From NCBI GenBank assembly GCA_015488875.1, contig WFMX01000215.1:1-13753 (forward strand): a DNA stretch of 13,753 bases, in the 5' to 3' direction. The DNA comes from Campylobacterota bacterium. GTDB taxonomy: Bacteria > Campylobacterota > Campylobacteria > Campylobacterales > Sulfurovaceae. The notes under the pieces were generated by a model, which was given only the letters and a program-made list of their open reading frames with translations, was not told the origin of the DNA and did not search any database. A program made the translations under genes and the position numbers. Of this stretch, positions 1 through 7,248 are shown in pieces. Numbering within the stretch: the first letter of the stretch is position 1; each line of letters opens with the position of its first letter.

Positions 1-98
1 GAAGCTACAATTAGGAGACATTAGCTCGTTCCCATTCCTCCTCGGCAATGCCAAGGGAACAGCAATGGACACAGTGCTTTAGCTCTATAAATTATGAA

Positions 99-159
99 GA
101 GACTGAAGCCGTCTCGTCCAAAAAAAGCTTAATTCTTTGGACACGATGCCTTCAGTCTC
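99..159. repeat. Long imperfect palindrome (hairpin) in the GC-richer left edge
   Basis: Two 24-nt arms, 99-122 and 136-159, are complementary at 20 of 24 positions around a 13-nt loop (123-135). The outermost ten pairs (GAGACTGAAG / CTTCAGTCTC) are perfect, and the mismatches lie in the middle of the stem. Two further pairings are visible: GTTCCC at 28-33 with GGGAAC at 55-60, and a bulged 8-bp pairing of 6-14 with 191-198 that would close the whole 6-198 stretch. No T-run follows the hairpin on either strand, so it is not a standard intrinsic terminator. It could be a structured RNA, a dispersed palindromic repeat or MITE-like element, or the hairpin end of a mobile element. The region is visibly richer in G and C than its neighbours, and I recognise no RNA family in it. 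The palindrome itself is certain; its nature is not. Confidence 0.6.
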
Positions 160-225
160 GTCTCTTGCCTTTAGACAGAGTATGCAGTGACTATTGTATA
201 TGGTGCGTAGCATAAGTTAGTATAA

Positions 226-966
226 TTATATGTTAAAGTCCTCTTCCCATAAAAAGTAATCTCCATATCGACCTTTCTTTTGCTCACCTCCAGACTCTAT
301 TCCTTTTTGGGTCAACATCTCTTTCTCGTTTTTAATCTCCACATAAGCAAGCGAAATTAGCTCTTTTATGAGTTCATCAGTCTTTTTTCCTAGTTTTTTT
401 GCCAATTTTGAAGTAGTGAGCTTTGTTTTTTTGCTATTAGTATTTGCTTGGGTTCTACTATTCTCCTCTTTGCCTGAAACTTCATCTTCCTTGCTGATAA
501 TATCCTCTTCCTTATCGGTAACTTTTTCTAAAGAAATTCTCACTTCATCACTAATTCTAATGATTCTTTGTGCCTCTGCATATGCTTCTTTATATAGTTC
601 TTGGTCATCTAGGCGAGATACTACAACACCCATTTCATTGTTATTTACTTGACTAAACTCATAGAGATTCAAGCTAGTGATAATACAGTTTTCTTCGTTT
701 ATATAACATTTTGCATGGAGATTTTTACAAAAACTTGTCCTAACATAAGTGAGCCTACTCAACCAATTTATCTCATCATTTTGAAGTTCATTTTTGCCAT
801 ATATTATCCTAACATCTATTTTTAGTCTATTTTTATCTTCTAATAACTCTTTGATTCGGTCATTTAATTTCAAAAATGGACTGATAAGTATGAGCCTATC
901 ACTTGCACTTTTGATTAATTCTTCTAAAAAGTAGTTGGTTGCACTGGTATTTAAAAATTTTGCCAT
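226..966 (-). CDS. Phospholipase D-like (HKD) domain protein with C-terminal winged-helix-like domain
   Basis: This 246-residue protein has an N-terminal PLD-like fold (about 1-145) and a separate C-terminal domain. The catalytic block reads H84-A-K86, then E91 where the canonical HxK(x)4D motif has Asp, then S98-x-N100 and the typical downstream N-x-E at 109-111. Only one HKD motif is present, so an active enzyme would have to dimerise, as single-motif PLD nucleases such as Nuc and BfiI do. Residues about 150-175 are a charged, low-complexity linker. Residues about 177-246 (KLTTSKLAKKLGKK, then LTQKGIESGG and GRYGDYFLWEEDF) look like a winged helix with the T-x-K-G...G-x-Y-x-x-W tail seen in phage regulator and nuclease C-termini. 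There is no signal peptide, so it is probably cytoplasmic. AAGGA precedes the ATG at 966. A DNA-targeting nuclease or accessory (defence or mobile-element) role is inferred. The PLD call is solid; activity is uncertain because of the Asp-to-Glu change. Confidence 0.8.
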   Translation of the reverse strand: MAKFLNTSATNYFLEELIKSASDRLILISPFLKLNDRIKELLEDKNRLKIDVRIIYGKNELQNDEINWLSRLTYVRTSFCKNLHAKCYINEENCIITSLNLYEFSQVNNNEMGVVVSRLDDQELYKEAYAEAQRIIRISDEVRISLEKVTDKEEDIISKEDEVSGKEENSRTQANTNSKKTKLTTSKLAKKLGKKTDELIKELISLAYVEIKNEKEMLTQKGIESGGEQKKGRYGDYFLWEEDFNI

Positions 967-992
967 TATCTTTCCTTGTTTTATGATTTATA

Positions 993-998
993 ATTATA
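993..998 (-). promoter_or_regulatory. Probable -10 box of the PLD-like gene
   Basis: Read on the minus strand this is TATAAT, ending 26 bp before the start codon at 966, with an AAGGA ribosome site in between. There is no convincing -35, which is normal for Campylobacterota sigma-70 promoters. Confidence 0.45.
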
Positions 999-1055
999 TC
1001 TATCAAAACCAAGAAGCATGCTTTATTTTTCTCGCTTTTGGCTCACATTTTTCGC

Positions 1056-1304
1056 TCATTCAAAATTTACACATCTTGTCTGTGAATTTCTACTACTACT
1101 CCATCTCTGCCAACTGTTATATAATGAATGTGCTATAAGTATCATCTTTCTCATCAATGCAATTTGAATGAGTGTAGTATGTTTTCCTCTAGCCTGTAGT
1201 CTCTCAAAAAAGATCTTAAAGTCTTCACTATATTTAATGGCAGACATTACTCCCATAAATAGAGTACCTCTGTATATCATAGTGGTCTTGACAAAAAAAG
1301 GCAT
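1056..1304 (-). pseudogene. IS110-family transposase, C-terminal remnant
   Basis: The 82-codon frame has the conserved C-terminal block of IS110/IS116/IS902 transposases (PF02371-type). MGVMSAIKYSEDFKIFFERL, then QARGKH, then QIALMRKMILIAHSLYNS match the family pattern of a hydrophobic start, 'AI+YN..+K.F+ERL.A+GK', then 'A.MRKLL...H.L'. Intact members are about 300-400 residues with an N-terminal RuvC-like DEDD catalytic domain. That part is missing, because selO begins only 52 bp upstream of this fragment's first ATG. The copy is therefore a dead end-fragment, not a functional transposase, and its first few residues need not be original. No IS boundary can be placed with confidence. It shows that the junction between the PLD-like gene and selO was once a mobile-element insertion site. 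Confidence 0.72.
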
Positions 1305-1355
1305 TATAAAATCACTCTCTAAGCTCCTTTAAGCATCTTTAGATAAAATCAAATC

Positions 1356-2786
1356 ATGAAACTAAAAGATATAAAATCGACTAACCCTTACTTGAGATTG
1401 CCAAAGTTGTGCTATGATATAGTAGAGCCTACACCATTGAAAAAGCCTTTTTTGATACATTTCAATAAGCAGTTGGCCATATCATTAGGGGTAGATGTGG
1501 AGGAGCTAGAGAGTGATGATTTTTTGGCACTTGTCAATGGAGAATTGAAACTAAATGGTAGTGAGACATTTGCCATGTGTTATGCTGGGCATCAGTTTGG
1601 ATTTTTCGTAGATAGATTGGGTGATGGCAGAGCTATCAATATAGGCACGATAAGAGATCAACACCTACAGCTCAAAGGTGCAGGTGTCACGCTATACTCT
1701 CGTGGCGGTGACGGCAGAGCAGTACTCAGATCGTCTATCCGCGAATACCTCATGAGCGAAGCTATGCATGGATTGGGCATAGAGACTACTAGGGCATTGG
1801 CTATCATAGGCTCTGAGCATAGAGTATACCGCGAAGAGTGGGAGAGTGGAGCTATAGTACTGAGAGTGTCTCCATCATGGATAAGATTTGGCACCATAGA
1901 GTACTTTTCGCATCACAAAAAATATAGGGAGCTTGAAGCCTTGGTCGATTATGCCATAGCAGAGAGCTATCCACATCTCATAAATAGTGAAGATAAATAT
2001 TTTAAGTTTTTTTCAGAAGTCTTAGAGAGAACTGCTATGCTCATAGCCAAGTGGCAATCAGTAGGCTTCAATCATGGCGTGATGAATACAGACAATATAT
2101 CCATAGTTGGACTTACTATAGATTATGGTCCATACGCATTTTTGGATGATTATGACTTTTATAATATATGCAACCACACAGATCAAAACGGTAGATATAG
2201 CTTTGGCAACCAACCGATAGTAGGCAAATGGAATCTAAAAGCACTTATGAATGCTCTATCTCCACTTGCACGGATAGAAAAAATGAAACAAAAACTAAAC
2301 GAGTATGATTTGATATATCGAGACTATTATATATCTATCATGTCTCAAAAGTTAGGATTTGATACTCAAAGAGATGACGATGGAGAGTTGATAAGAGAAC
2401 TTCTCGGAGTGATGCAAAAACTTAGTATCGACTACACACTCTTTTTTCGTACCATCAGTAGATACGGAGGAGATAGGGGTGATATACTCCGATTGTGTAG
2501 CTACCATAGTCCTATGAATGAGTGGCTAGATAGCTACGACGACAGAGTCAAAAATATAGATGTATCACAGAGGATAGATAGTATGCTTAGTGTAAATCCG
2601 AAGTATGTATTGAAAAATTATATGATAGATGAAGCTATAGCCTCGGCAAAGAGTGGCGACTTCTCTCTAGTAGATGCACTATTTGAGATAGCCAAAACTC
2701 CATACGATGAACATGCAGAATATGAGAGATGGTCGAAAGCCACCGTAGACAAATATAAAAATCTGATGCTTAGCTGCTCATCATGA
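1356..2786 (+). CDS. selO: Protein adenylyltransferase SelO (YdiU family)
   Basis: This is a full-length (476-residue) SelO pseudokinase-fold enzyme. The family transfers AMP from ATP to Ser, Thr or Tyr of target proteins and is linked to redox homeostasis; in E. coli the length is 478. The nucleotide-binding lysine is in QLKGAGVTLYSRGGDGRA (K107), where the usual Pro of 'GPTPYSR' is Leu. The catalytic block HGVMNTDN (240-247) supplies N244, D246 and N247, and D256 starts DYGPYAFLDD. The pair of cysteines known to form a regulatory disulfide in the E. coli protein is conserved: C272 in ICNHTD and C474 in the terminal Cys-Ser-Ser. This bacterial form has Cys where eukaryotic SelO has selenocysteine. 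No Shine-Dalgarno sequence precedes the ATG, but TAGATAAAAT at 1340-1349 could be a very close -10, giving a leaderless or near-leaderless mRNA. The gene stands alone between an IS relic and the Rpn nuclease. Confidence 0.95.
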   Translation: MKLKDIKSTNPYLRLPKLCYDIVEPTPLKKPFLIHFNKQLAISLGVDVEELESDDFLALVNGELKLNGSETFAMCYAGHQFGFFVDRLGDGRAINIGTIRDQHLQLKGAGVTLYSRGGDGRAVLRSSIREYLMSEAMHGLGIETTRALAIIGSEHRVYREEWESGAIVLRVSPSWIRFGTIEYFSHHKKYRELEALVDYAIAESYPHLINSEDKYFKFFSEVLERTAMLIAKWQSVGFNHGVMNTDNISIVGLTIDYGPYAFLDDYDFYNICNHTDQNGRYSFGNQPIVGKWNLKALMNALSPLARIEKMKQKLNEYDLIYRDYYISIMSQKLGFDTQRDDDGELIRELLGVMQKLSIDYTLFFRTISRYGGDRGDILRLCSYHSPMNEWLDSYDDRVKNIDVSQRIDSMLSVNPKYVLKNYMIDEAIASAKSGDFSLVDALFEIAKTPYDEHAEYERWSKATVDKYKNLMLSCSS

Positions 2787-2869
2787 AATTTGGTGGATTC
2801 GAATCACAAAAGAATACCTTTGAGATACATTCTCACAAAATCGACACTATGCAAATCAGAGATATATAC

Positions 2870-2892
2870 GCTATAATACCTAAAAAGGAGTC
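2870..2892 (+). promoter_or_regulatory. -10 box and ribosome-binding site of the Rpn nuclease gene
   Basis: TATAAT (2872-2877) is followed 7 nt later by AAGGAG (2885-2890), and the ATG lies at 2896. A start point around 2884 would leave a leader of only about 12 nt. The same GCTATAATA ... AAAAGGAGTC arrangement occurs in front of the ATPase-nuclease gene at 12918-12939 on the minus strand. Confidence 0.5.
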
Positions 2893-2895
2893 AGT

Positions 2896-3849
2896 ATGTG
2901 CATGATGATAAAAGAGAAATACATAGACCCATTTACAGACTTTGGCTTTAAATGGATATTTGGGACAGAAGAGAATAAAGAGTTACTCATAAGCTTTTTA
3001 AATGATGTCTTAGAGTTAGAGCATATGATAGTAGAAGTCGAGTATAGAAACCTAGAGAAGCTAGGATTGAAGATCAGTGACAGAAGGGCTGTATTTGATA
3101 TCTACTGTACCGATAGCAACAAAGACCAATTTATAGTAGAACTCCAAAGAAGTAAACAGAAGTATTTCAAGGATAGAAGTATCTACTATACATCATTTCC
3201 TATCCAAGCCCAAAGCAAAAGAGGAGATTGGGATTATTGTCTTAGAAAGACCTATTTTATTGCTATTTTAGAGTTCATGATGGATGAAAATAAAGACAAC
3301 CATAATTATATCACAAAAGTACAACTTTGTGATATAGATACCAAGGAGGTATTTTACAAGAAACTAACCTATATTTACTTAGAGATGCCCAAGTTCAAAA
3401 AAAGTCAAAAAGAGTTGGCAACACATCTTGACTATTGGCTCTATACACTCAATAATATGAACAATCTCATTCAAATCCCACCAATACTCAAAGAGGATAA
3501 GCTAATAACTCAAGCCTTTGATGTAGCAGAGTTCTTGGCTCTTAGTGAAGAGAAACAATTTGCCTACCAACACGACCTCAAAACAAGACTAGACTACAAG
3601 AATGTAATGGACTATGCTAAAGAGATGGCGATGAAAGAGGGTATGAAAGAGGGTATGAAAGAGGGTATAAAAGAGGGCATGAAAGAGGGCATGAAAAAAG
3701 GACAAGAAGAGGGCAGACAAGAAGGTAAAAAAGAGGGAGAGTATAGTAAGGCTTTAGAGATAGCTAAGAGTCTTAAAAAAGAAGATGTAGATGTCGATAC
3801 TATCGTTACTGTTACAAGATTGAGCATTGAGGAGATAGATAAAGCTTGA
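2896..3849 (+). CDS. Rpn family recombination-promoting nuclease / PD-(D/E)XK nuclease family putative transposase
   Basis: The protein has 317 residues. It opens with YIDPFTDFGFKWIFGTEENK (9-28), the hallmark N-terminus of the PD-(D/E)XK 'putative transposase' family (PF12784), which is related to E. coli RpnA. The nuclease core is visible as D68 in the strand AVFDIYCTD and the E82-L-Q84 triad variant (E-x-Q in place of E-x-K), with Q104 a few turns later. Characterised Rpn proteins are DNA endonucleases that stimulate RecA-independent recombination. From about residue 246 the protein becomes a run of MKEG-type tetrapeptides, likely one long charged helix, ending in a short helical tail (about 282-317). 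The start is fixed by AAGGAG five nucleotides upstream; internal ATGs at codons 3 and 4 are possible alternatives. There are no terminal inverted repeats or partner genes, so it is a solitary accessory gene. Family assignment is firm; function in this host is inferred. Confidence 0.9.
   Translation: MCMMIKEKYIDPFTDFGFKWIFGTEENKELLISFLNDVLELEHMIVEVEYRNLEKLGLKISDRRAVFDIYCTDSNKDQFIVELQRSKQKYFKDRSIYYTSFPIQAQSKRGDWDYCLRKTYFIAILEFMMDENKDNHNYITKVQLCDIDTKEVFYKKLTYIYLEMPKFKKSQKELATHLDYWLYTLNNMNNLIQIPPILKEDKLITQAFDVAEFLALSEEKQFAYQHDLKTRLDYKNVMDYAKEMAMKEGMKEGMKEGIKEGMKEGMKKGQEEGRQEGKKEGEYSKALEIAKSLKKEDVDVDTIVTVTRLSIEEIDKA
3631..3738 (+). repeat. In-frame 12-bp tandem repeat in the Rpn nuclease gene
   Basis: Nine consecutive 12-bp units each encode a tetrapeptide. 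The first three are identical (ATGAAAGAGGGT, MKEG). Units 4-5 differ by one or two bases, and units 6-9 are progressively diverged (MKKG, QEEG, RQEG, KKEG). Gain or loss of a unit would keep the frame and only lengthen or shorten the helical arm. Confidence 0.9.
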
Positions 3850-4028
3850 TCAGCTAAAAAGTATTAGTTCAGGTTGCATTATCTCTGATTGGTTGTGCAA
3901 AACTATTGTATGGTAGTTGACGCAGTGTATAGAAAAGTCGATCTTAAATTATATTGCAATATGTCATAAAAGCAGACTCTAAAGCGATATTATGATAATC
4001 TACTATCAAACAATAAGCAGGATAGACT

Positions 4029-4898
4029 ATGTCAGATGAGAAGTTAAAAAATATCAAGAGTGCAGGCTTCATACTCAAACCCGAAGCACCTGAGATAAAA
4101 GAGCTGTACCATACTATCAAAGCACAATTTGAATCTAGAGGCATATCTGTGTCGCTCTCTGAAAAATCGGCTAGAATGATAGGCGAAGAGGGATTGCCAT
4201 TTCGCAATATATGCAAAGAGTCCGATTTTTTAGTATCTCTAGGTGGTGATGGTACACTACTCTCTCTTGTGAGAAGAAGTTATGGATACAATAAACCTGT
4301 ATTGGGTATAAATGCAGGAAATTTAGGATTTTTGGCAGATATCAAGATAAATGAGGTGGATAGTTTTTTGGATTCCCTCTTGGTGGGAGAGTATCGCATA
4401 GATGATAGGATGATGATAGAGGGCTACATAGAGAGAGCAAACAATAAAAAAAGTTTCTATGCATTCAATGATGTGGTGATAACTCGCCCTACTATCTCCA
4501 AGATGGCACTCATAGATGCCTCTATAGATGGGGAACACTTCAATAGATATAGTGGTGATGGACTGATCATAGCTACCCCTACAGGCTCTACAGCATACTC
4601 TATGGCTGCTGGTGGACCCATCATATATCCACTCACCAAGGCACTCATCATGACACCTATATGTGCCCACTCATTGACGCAAAGACCATTAGTGGTGCCT
4701 GCTGATTTTACGATAGAACTTCACTCACCAAATGGAAAGGTGATAGCCATGATAGATGGACAAGATGATTATGATATGTTTGTAGGAGATCAGCTAGTGA
4801 TCAAAGGTGCAAAGATAGGTGCGAAGCTACTACATCGAGTAGAGAGAAACTACTTCGCTGTCCTGAGAGACAAGCTATCATGGGGTGAGACAAATTGA
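4029..4898 (+). CDS. nadK: NAD kinase (NAD+ to NADP+)
   Basis: This is a 289-residue cytoplasmic enzyme that phosphorylates NAD+ with ATP and is the main source of NADP. The signatures are in order and intact: the SLGGDGTLL nucleotide-binding loop with D74 (GGDGT at 72-76), GINAGNLGFLADI (93-105), NDVVI (147-151), the GDGLIIATPTGSTAYSMAAG stretch (176-195) and CAHSLTQRPLVVP further on. Length is normal for the family. The ATG at 4029 has a weak AGGA seven bases upstream and directly precedes the conserved N-terminus. The TGA stop overlaps the TTG start of recN, so the genes are transcriptionally and probably translationally coupled. The 179 bp upstream should hold the operon promoter. Candidate -10 boxes are TATTAT (3988-3993) and GATAAT (3994-3999), neither with a clear -35. 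Confidence 0.97.
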   Translation: MSDEKLKNIKSAGFILKPEAPEIKELYHTIKAQFESRGISVSLSEKSARMIGEEGLPFRNICKESDFLVSLGGDGTLLSLVRRSYGYNKPVLGINAGNLGFLADIKINEVDSFLDSLLVGEYRIDDRMMIEGYIERANNKKSFYAFNDVVITRPTISKMALIDASIDGEHFNRYSGDGLIIATPTGSTAYSMAAGGPIIYPLTKALIMTPICAHSLTQRPLVVPADFTIELHSPNGKVIAMIDGQDDYDMFVGDQLVIKGAKIGAKLLHRVERNYFAVLRDKLSWGETN

Positions 4899-6424
4899 GC
4901 ATAGATAGACTGTATATAAAAGAGCTTTTGACCTTTAGAGAGGCTGAGCTAGAGTTTGAGAGTGGACTTGTGGTGCTGACTGGTCCTAGCGGAGCTGGTA
5001 AATCTGTATTGATGCAGAGTGTGTTGGCTAGTTTTGGGTACGGTGGATGCGATGCAAAGGTATCGGAGATCATGCTGAAGAGACCTGAGAAGTTATCTAC
5101 ACAATCATATGAACTAGATGATGAGTTGATCATCAGAAGTTTGAAAAAAGATAGGGTACGACTCTATATAAATGGACAAAATATATCAAAGAGAGGACTC
5201 AAGGAGCTGTTTGCACCTACTATTAAATACCTGAGTGTTAGAGACAAGAGCGGTTTTGAGAGTAGTAGCCTTATAGAACTCATAGACAACTCCATCAAAT
5301 CTCACAACGCTACATTTAAAAAATTGCTAAAAGAGTATCACAAAAGGTACAGAAACTATCTCAGCAAGGTAGGCGAACTTAAGAAGATCAGAGAAGACGA
5401 GAGAAAGCTATCAGAGCTTATAGAATTCACCACCTACGAGATAGAGAAGATCAAATCCATAGAACCAAAAGAGGGTGAAGATGAGGAGCTGATCGTCATC
5501 AAGCAGCAACTATCAAAGATAGATAAGATCAATGATGCCTTAATGCGTGCAAATGATATATTTACCTTTGAGGAGTCGGCATATGATGTATTTAGACTTT
5601 TAGGTAGGGACAGTGGCTACTTTAGTGATGCTATGAATCAACTGAGGTCAGATTTTGATGAGACTGAGACTCTAGCTGACGAGCTAGCAGACATAGATGT
5701 AGAGGAGGTACTAGATAGACTAGAGAAGATCTCTGGACTCAAAAATAGATACGGATCCATATCCGAATCACTAGAGTATCTCAAACTCAAAGAGAGTGAG
5801 CTAGCAGGCTATAAAAATATAGAACACGACAAGAGTATATTGGAATCATTTATATCCATAGAGTATAGTGAGTTGATGATATTGGCTCAAAAGATATCGC
5901 AAACTCGGAGGAGAGAGGCGAAAAAGATAGAAGATAGATTAGCTACATATCTATCTGACCTTAAGCTAGAGGGCGTTAAATTTAAATTTGATGAGATGAC
6001 ACTATCCGAATATGGCATAGATGATTTAAATATGCTACTAGGCAACTCCACTACAGCTACACTCAGTGGTGGTGAGTTCAATAGAGTTAGACTAGCTCTG
6101 CTCGTAGTAGCTATGGATAGCATGAGTGAAAATGGTGGTGTGATAATCCTAGATGAGATAGATGCCAATGTGAGTGGAGATGAGTCTATAGCGATAGCAG
6201 ATATGATATCCAAACTCTCATCCGCATATCAGATATTTGCGATATCTCACCAAGCACATCTATCCGCCAAAGCCGACCAGCATATATTGGTAAACAAGGT
6301 CAAGGGCATCAGCTATGCGAAGGTCTTAAATGAAGATGAGAGAGTATCGGAGATATCTCGCATTATAGCTGGAGAAAATTCAGATGAAGAGGCGATAGCC
6401 TTCGCTAAAAAATTGAGAAGCTAG
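4895..6424 (+). CDS. recN: DNA repair protein RecN (SMC-like ATPase)
   Basis: RecN is an SMC-type ATPase recruited to double-strand breaks, where it aids RecA-dependent repair and holds DNA ends. Here it is 509 residues, shorter than E. coli RecN (about 550) but usual for Campylobacterota. The N-terminal head has Walker A GPSGAGKS (30-37). Long charged helices (about 130-350, interrupted near the middle) form the coiled coil. The C-terminal head has the signature LSGGEFNRVRLAL (from 390) and Walker B VIILDEIDANVSGDE with D420-E421. The start is TTG at 4895, in a TTGA overlap with the nadK stop and behind a GGTGAG ribosome site (4884-4889); the N-terminal 'I.+L.I+.L' strand right after it supports that choice. 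It lies 8 bp upstream of the TatD-family gene. No LexA-like box can be claimed. Confidence 0.95.
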   Translation: MSIDRLYIKELLTFREAELEFESGLVVLTGPSGAGKSVLMQSVLASFGYGGCDAKVSEIMLKRPEKLSTQSYELDDELIIRSLKKDRVRLYINGQNISKRGLKELFAPTIKYLSVRDKSGFESSSLIELIDNSIKSHNATFKKLLKEYHKRYRNYLSKVGELKKIREDERKLSELIEFTTYEIEKIKSIEPKEGEDEELIVIKQQLSKIDKINDALMRANDIFTFEESAYDVFRLLGRDSGYFSDAMNQLRSDFDETETLADELADIDVEEVLDRLEKISGLKNRYGSISESLEYLKLKESELAGYKNIEHDKSILESFISIEYSELMILAQKISQTRRREAKKIEDRLATYLSDLKLEGVKFKFDEMTLSEYGIDDLNMLLGNSTTATLSGGEFNRVRLALLVVAMDSMSENGGVIILDEIDANVSGDESIAIADMISKLSSAYQIFAISHQAHLSAKADQHILVNKVKGISYAKVLNEDERVSEISRIIAGENSDEEAIAFAKKLRS

Positions 6425-6432
6425 GAGTTTGT

Positions 6433-7203
6433 ATGATAGTAGATACCCATTGCCATTTGGATGACCCAAGATACAGTGATGACATAGAAGAGGTGATAGA
6501 TAGAGCATTCTCACAAGGTGTAGAGAGGTTCATCATACCTGGAGCAGATCCCAGAACACTGCCTAGAGCTATAGAGTTATCGGAGAGGTATGAGAGTATA
6601 TACTTTGCAGTAGGCGTACACCCATATGATGCCAAAAATTACAGCAGAGATGAGTTAAAGCCATTTGTGGCTCATGAAAAGTGTGTAGCCATAGGTGAGT
6701 GTGGCTTGGACTACTATAGACTACCTGATGGTGAAAATGATATCATAGAGGAAAAGAGACTGCAAAAAGAGGTCTTTGTAGACCAGATAGAGTGGGCTAA
6801 GGAGTTAGATAAACCCCTCATAGTACATATCCGTGAATCTAGTCTAGACTCTATGGAACTTTTGAAGCTACATGCAGGAGAGAGAGGTGGAGTATTACAC
6901 TGCTACAATGCCAACGAAGAGTTACTAGAGCTATCAGATATAAACTTTTACTATGGTATAGGTGGGGTCATCACATTCAAAAATGCAAAAAAATTGGTCA
7001 ATGTCTACCCTAAGATACCTATGGATAAACTACTTATAGAGACCGATGCTCCATACCTCACACCTCATCCGTACAGAGGCGAGAGGAATGAGCCACTCTA
7101 CACTACATATGTCTTAGAGAAGATGGCCAGATTGAGTGAAGTCTCCAGAGCTGAACTAGAGAGTATAGCCAGAGGGAACTCCCATAGGCTTTTTGGTGTA
7201 TAG
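6433..7203 (+). CDS. TatD family metal-dependent hydrolase (DNase)
   Basis: This 256-residue amidohydrolase-fold enzyme has all TatD metal ligands: H6 and H8 in DTHCHLD, E89 in IGECGLDYYR, H132 in LIVHIRES, H156 in VLHCYN and D205 in IETDAPYLTPHPYRG. Family members act as 3'-5' exonucleases or DNases, and some as D-aminoacyl-tRNA or sugar-phosphate hydrolases, so the exact substrate is open. The pattern resembles the YcfH-like branch more than E. coli TatD itself, hence no gene symbol. The ATG has a GGAG site (6423-6426) and lies 8 bp after the recN stop, giving a three-gene operon. It is the last gene before a convergent neighbour. Family is certain, biochemical role inferred. Confidence 0.94.
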   Translation: MIVDTHCHLDDPRYSDDIEEVIDRAFSQGVERFIIPGADPRTLPRAIELSERYESIYFAVGVHPYDAKNYSRDELKPFVAHEKCVAIGECGLDYYRLPDGENDIIEEKRLQKEVFVDQIEWAKELDKPLIVHIRESSLDSMELLKLHAGERGGVLHCYNANEELLELSDINFYYGIGGVITFKNAKKLVNVYPKIPMDKLLIETDAPYLTPHPYRGERNEPLYTTYVLEKMARLSEVSRAELESIARGNSHRLFGV

Positions 7204-7225
7204 AGTTTGAAAATCTCTTTTGTGT

Positions 7226-7248
7226 GGTAGTAAATCTTATTTGCTACC
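7226..7248. terminator. Hairpin at the convergent ends of the TatD-family and hemerythrin-like genes
   Basis: A 10-bp stem (7226-7235 with 7239-7248, one G-T wobble) closes a 3-nt loop. It overlaps the last codons of the minus-strand gene and lies 23 bp past the plus-strand stop. Neither side has a strong T-run, so bidirectional termination is plausible but not secure. Confidence 0.35.

Noticed and set aside
2..82. Open frame entering from the left edge, reading LQLGDISSFPFL and ending at TAG; the words faintly recall an internal HrpA-type helicase motif
   Set aside because: Only 26 codons are visible, the resemblance is a few residues at a place that is internal in helicases, and the stretch overlaps self-complementary sequence. 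Not enough to call a gene.
1..225. Retron msr-msd RNA
   Set aside because: The order small hairpin then long hairpin is suggestive, but no reverse transcriptase follows on the plus strand; the next gene is a minus-strand PLD protein, and no convincing a1/a2 pair with a branch G can be fixed.
1..225. tmRNA, 6S, RNase P, SRP RNA or tRNA at the left edge
   Set aside because: None of the conserved blocks I know for these RNAs is present.
2784..2786. TGA after Cys-Ser-Ser in selO as a possible selenocysteine codon with read-through
   Set aside because: Bacterial SelO normally ends in Cys-Ser-Ser. The cysteine (C474) already occupies the place that selenocysteine takes in eukaryotic SelO, and the read-through sequence (about 30 codons) looks non-coding.
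3612..3827. Minus-strand frame of repeated PSFIPSF words
   Set aside because: It is the antisense shadow of the MKEG repeat in the Rpn gene.
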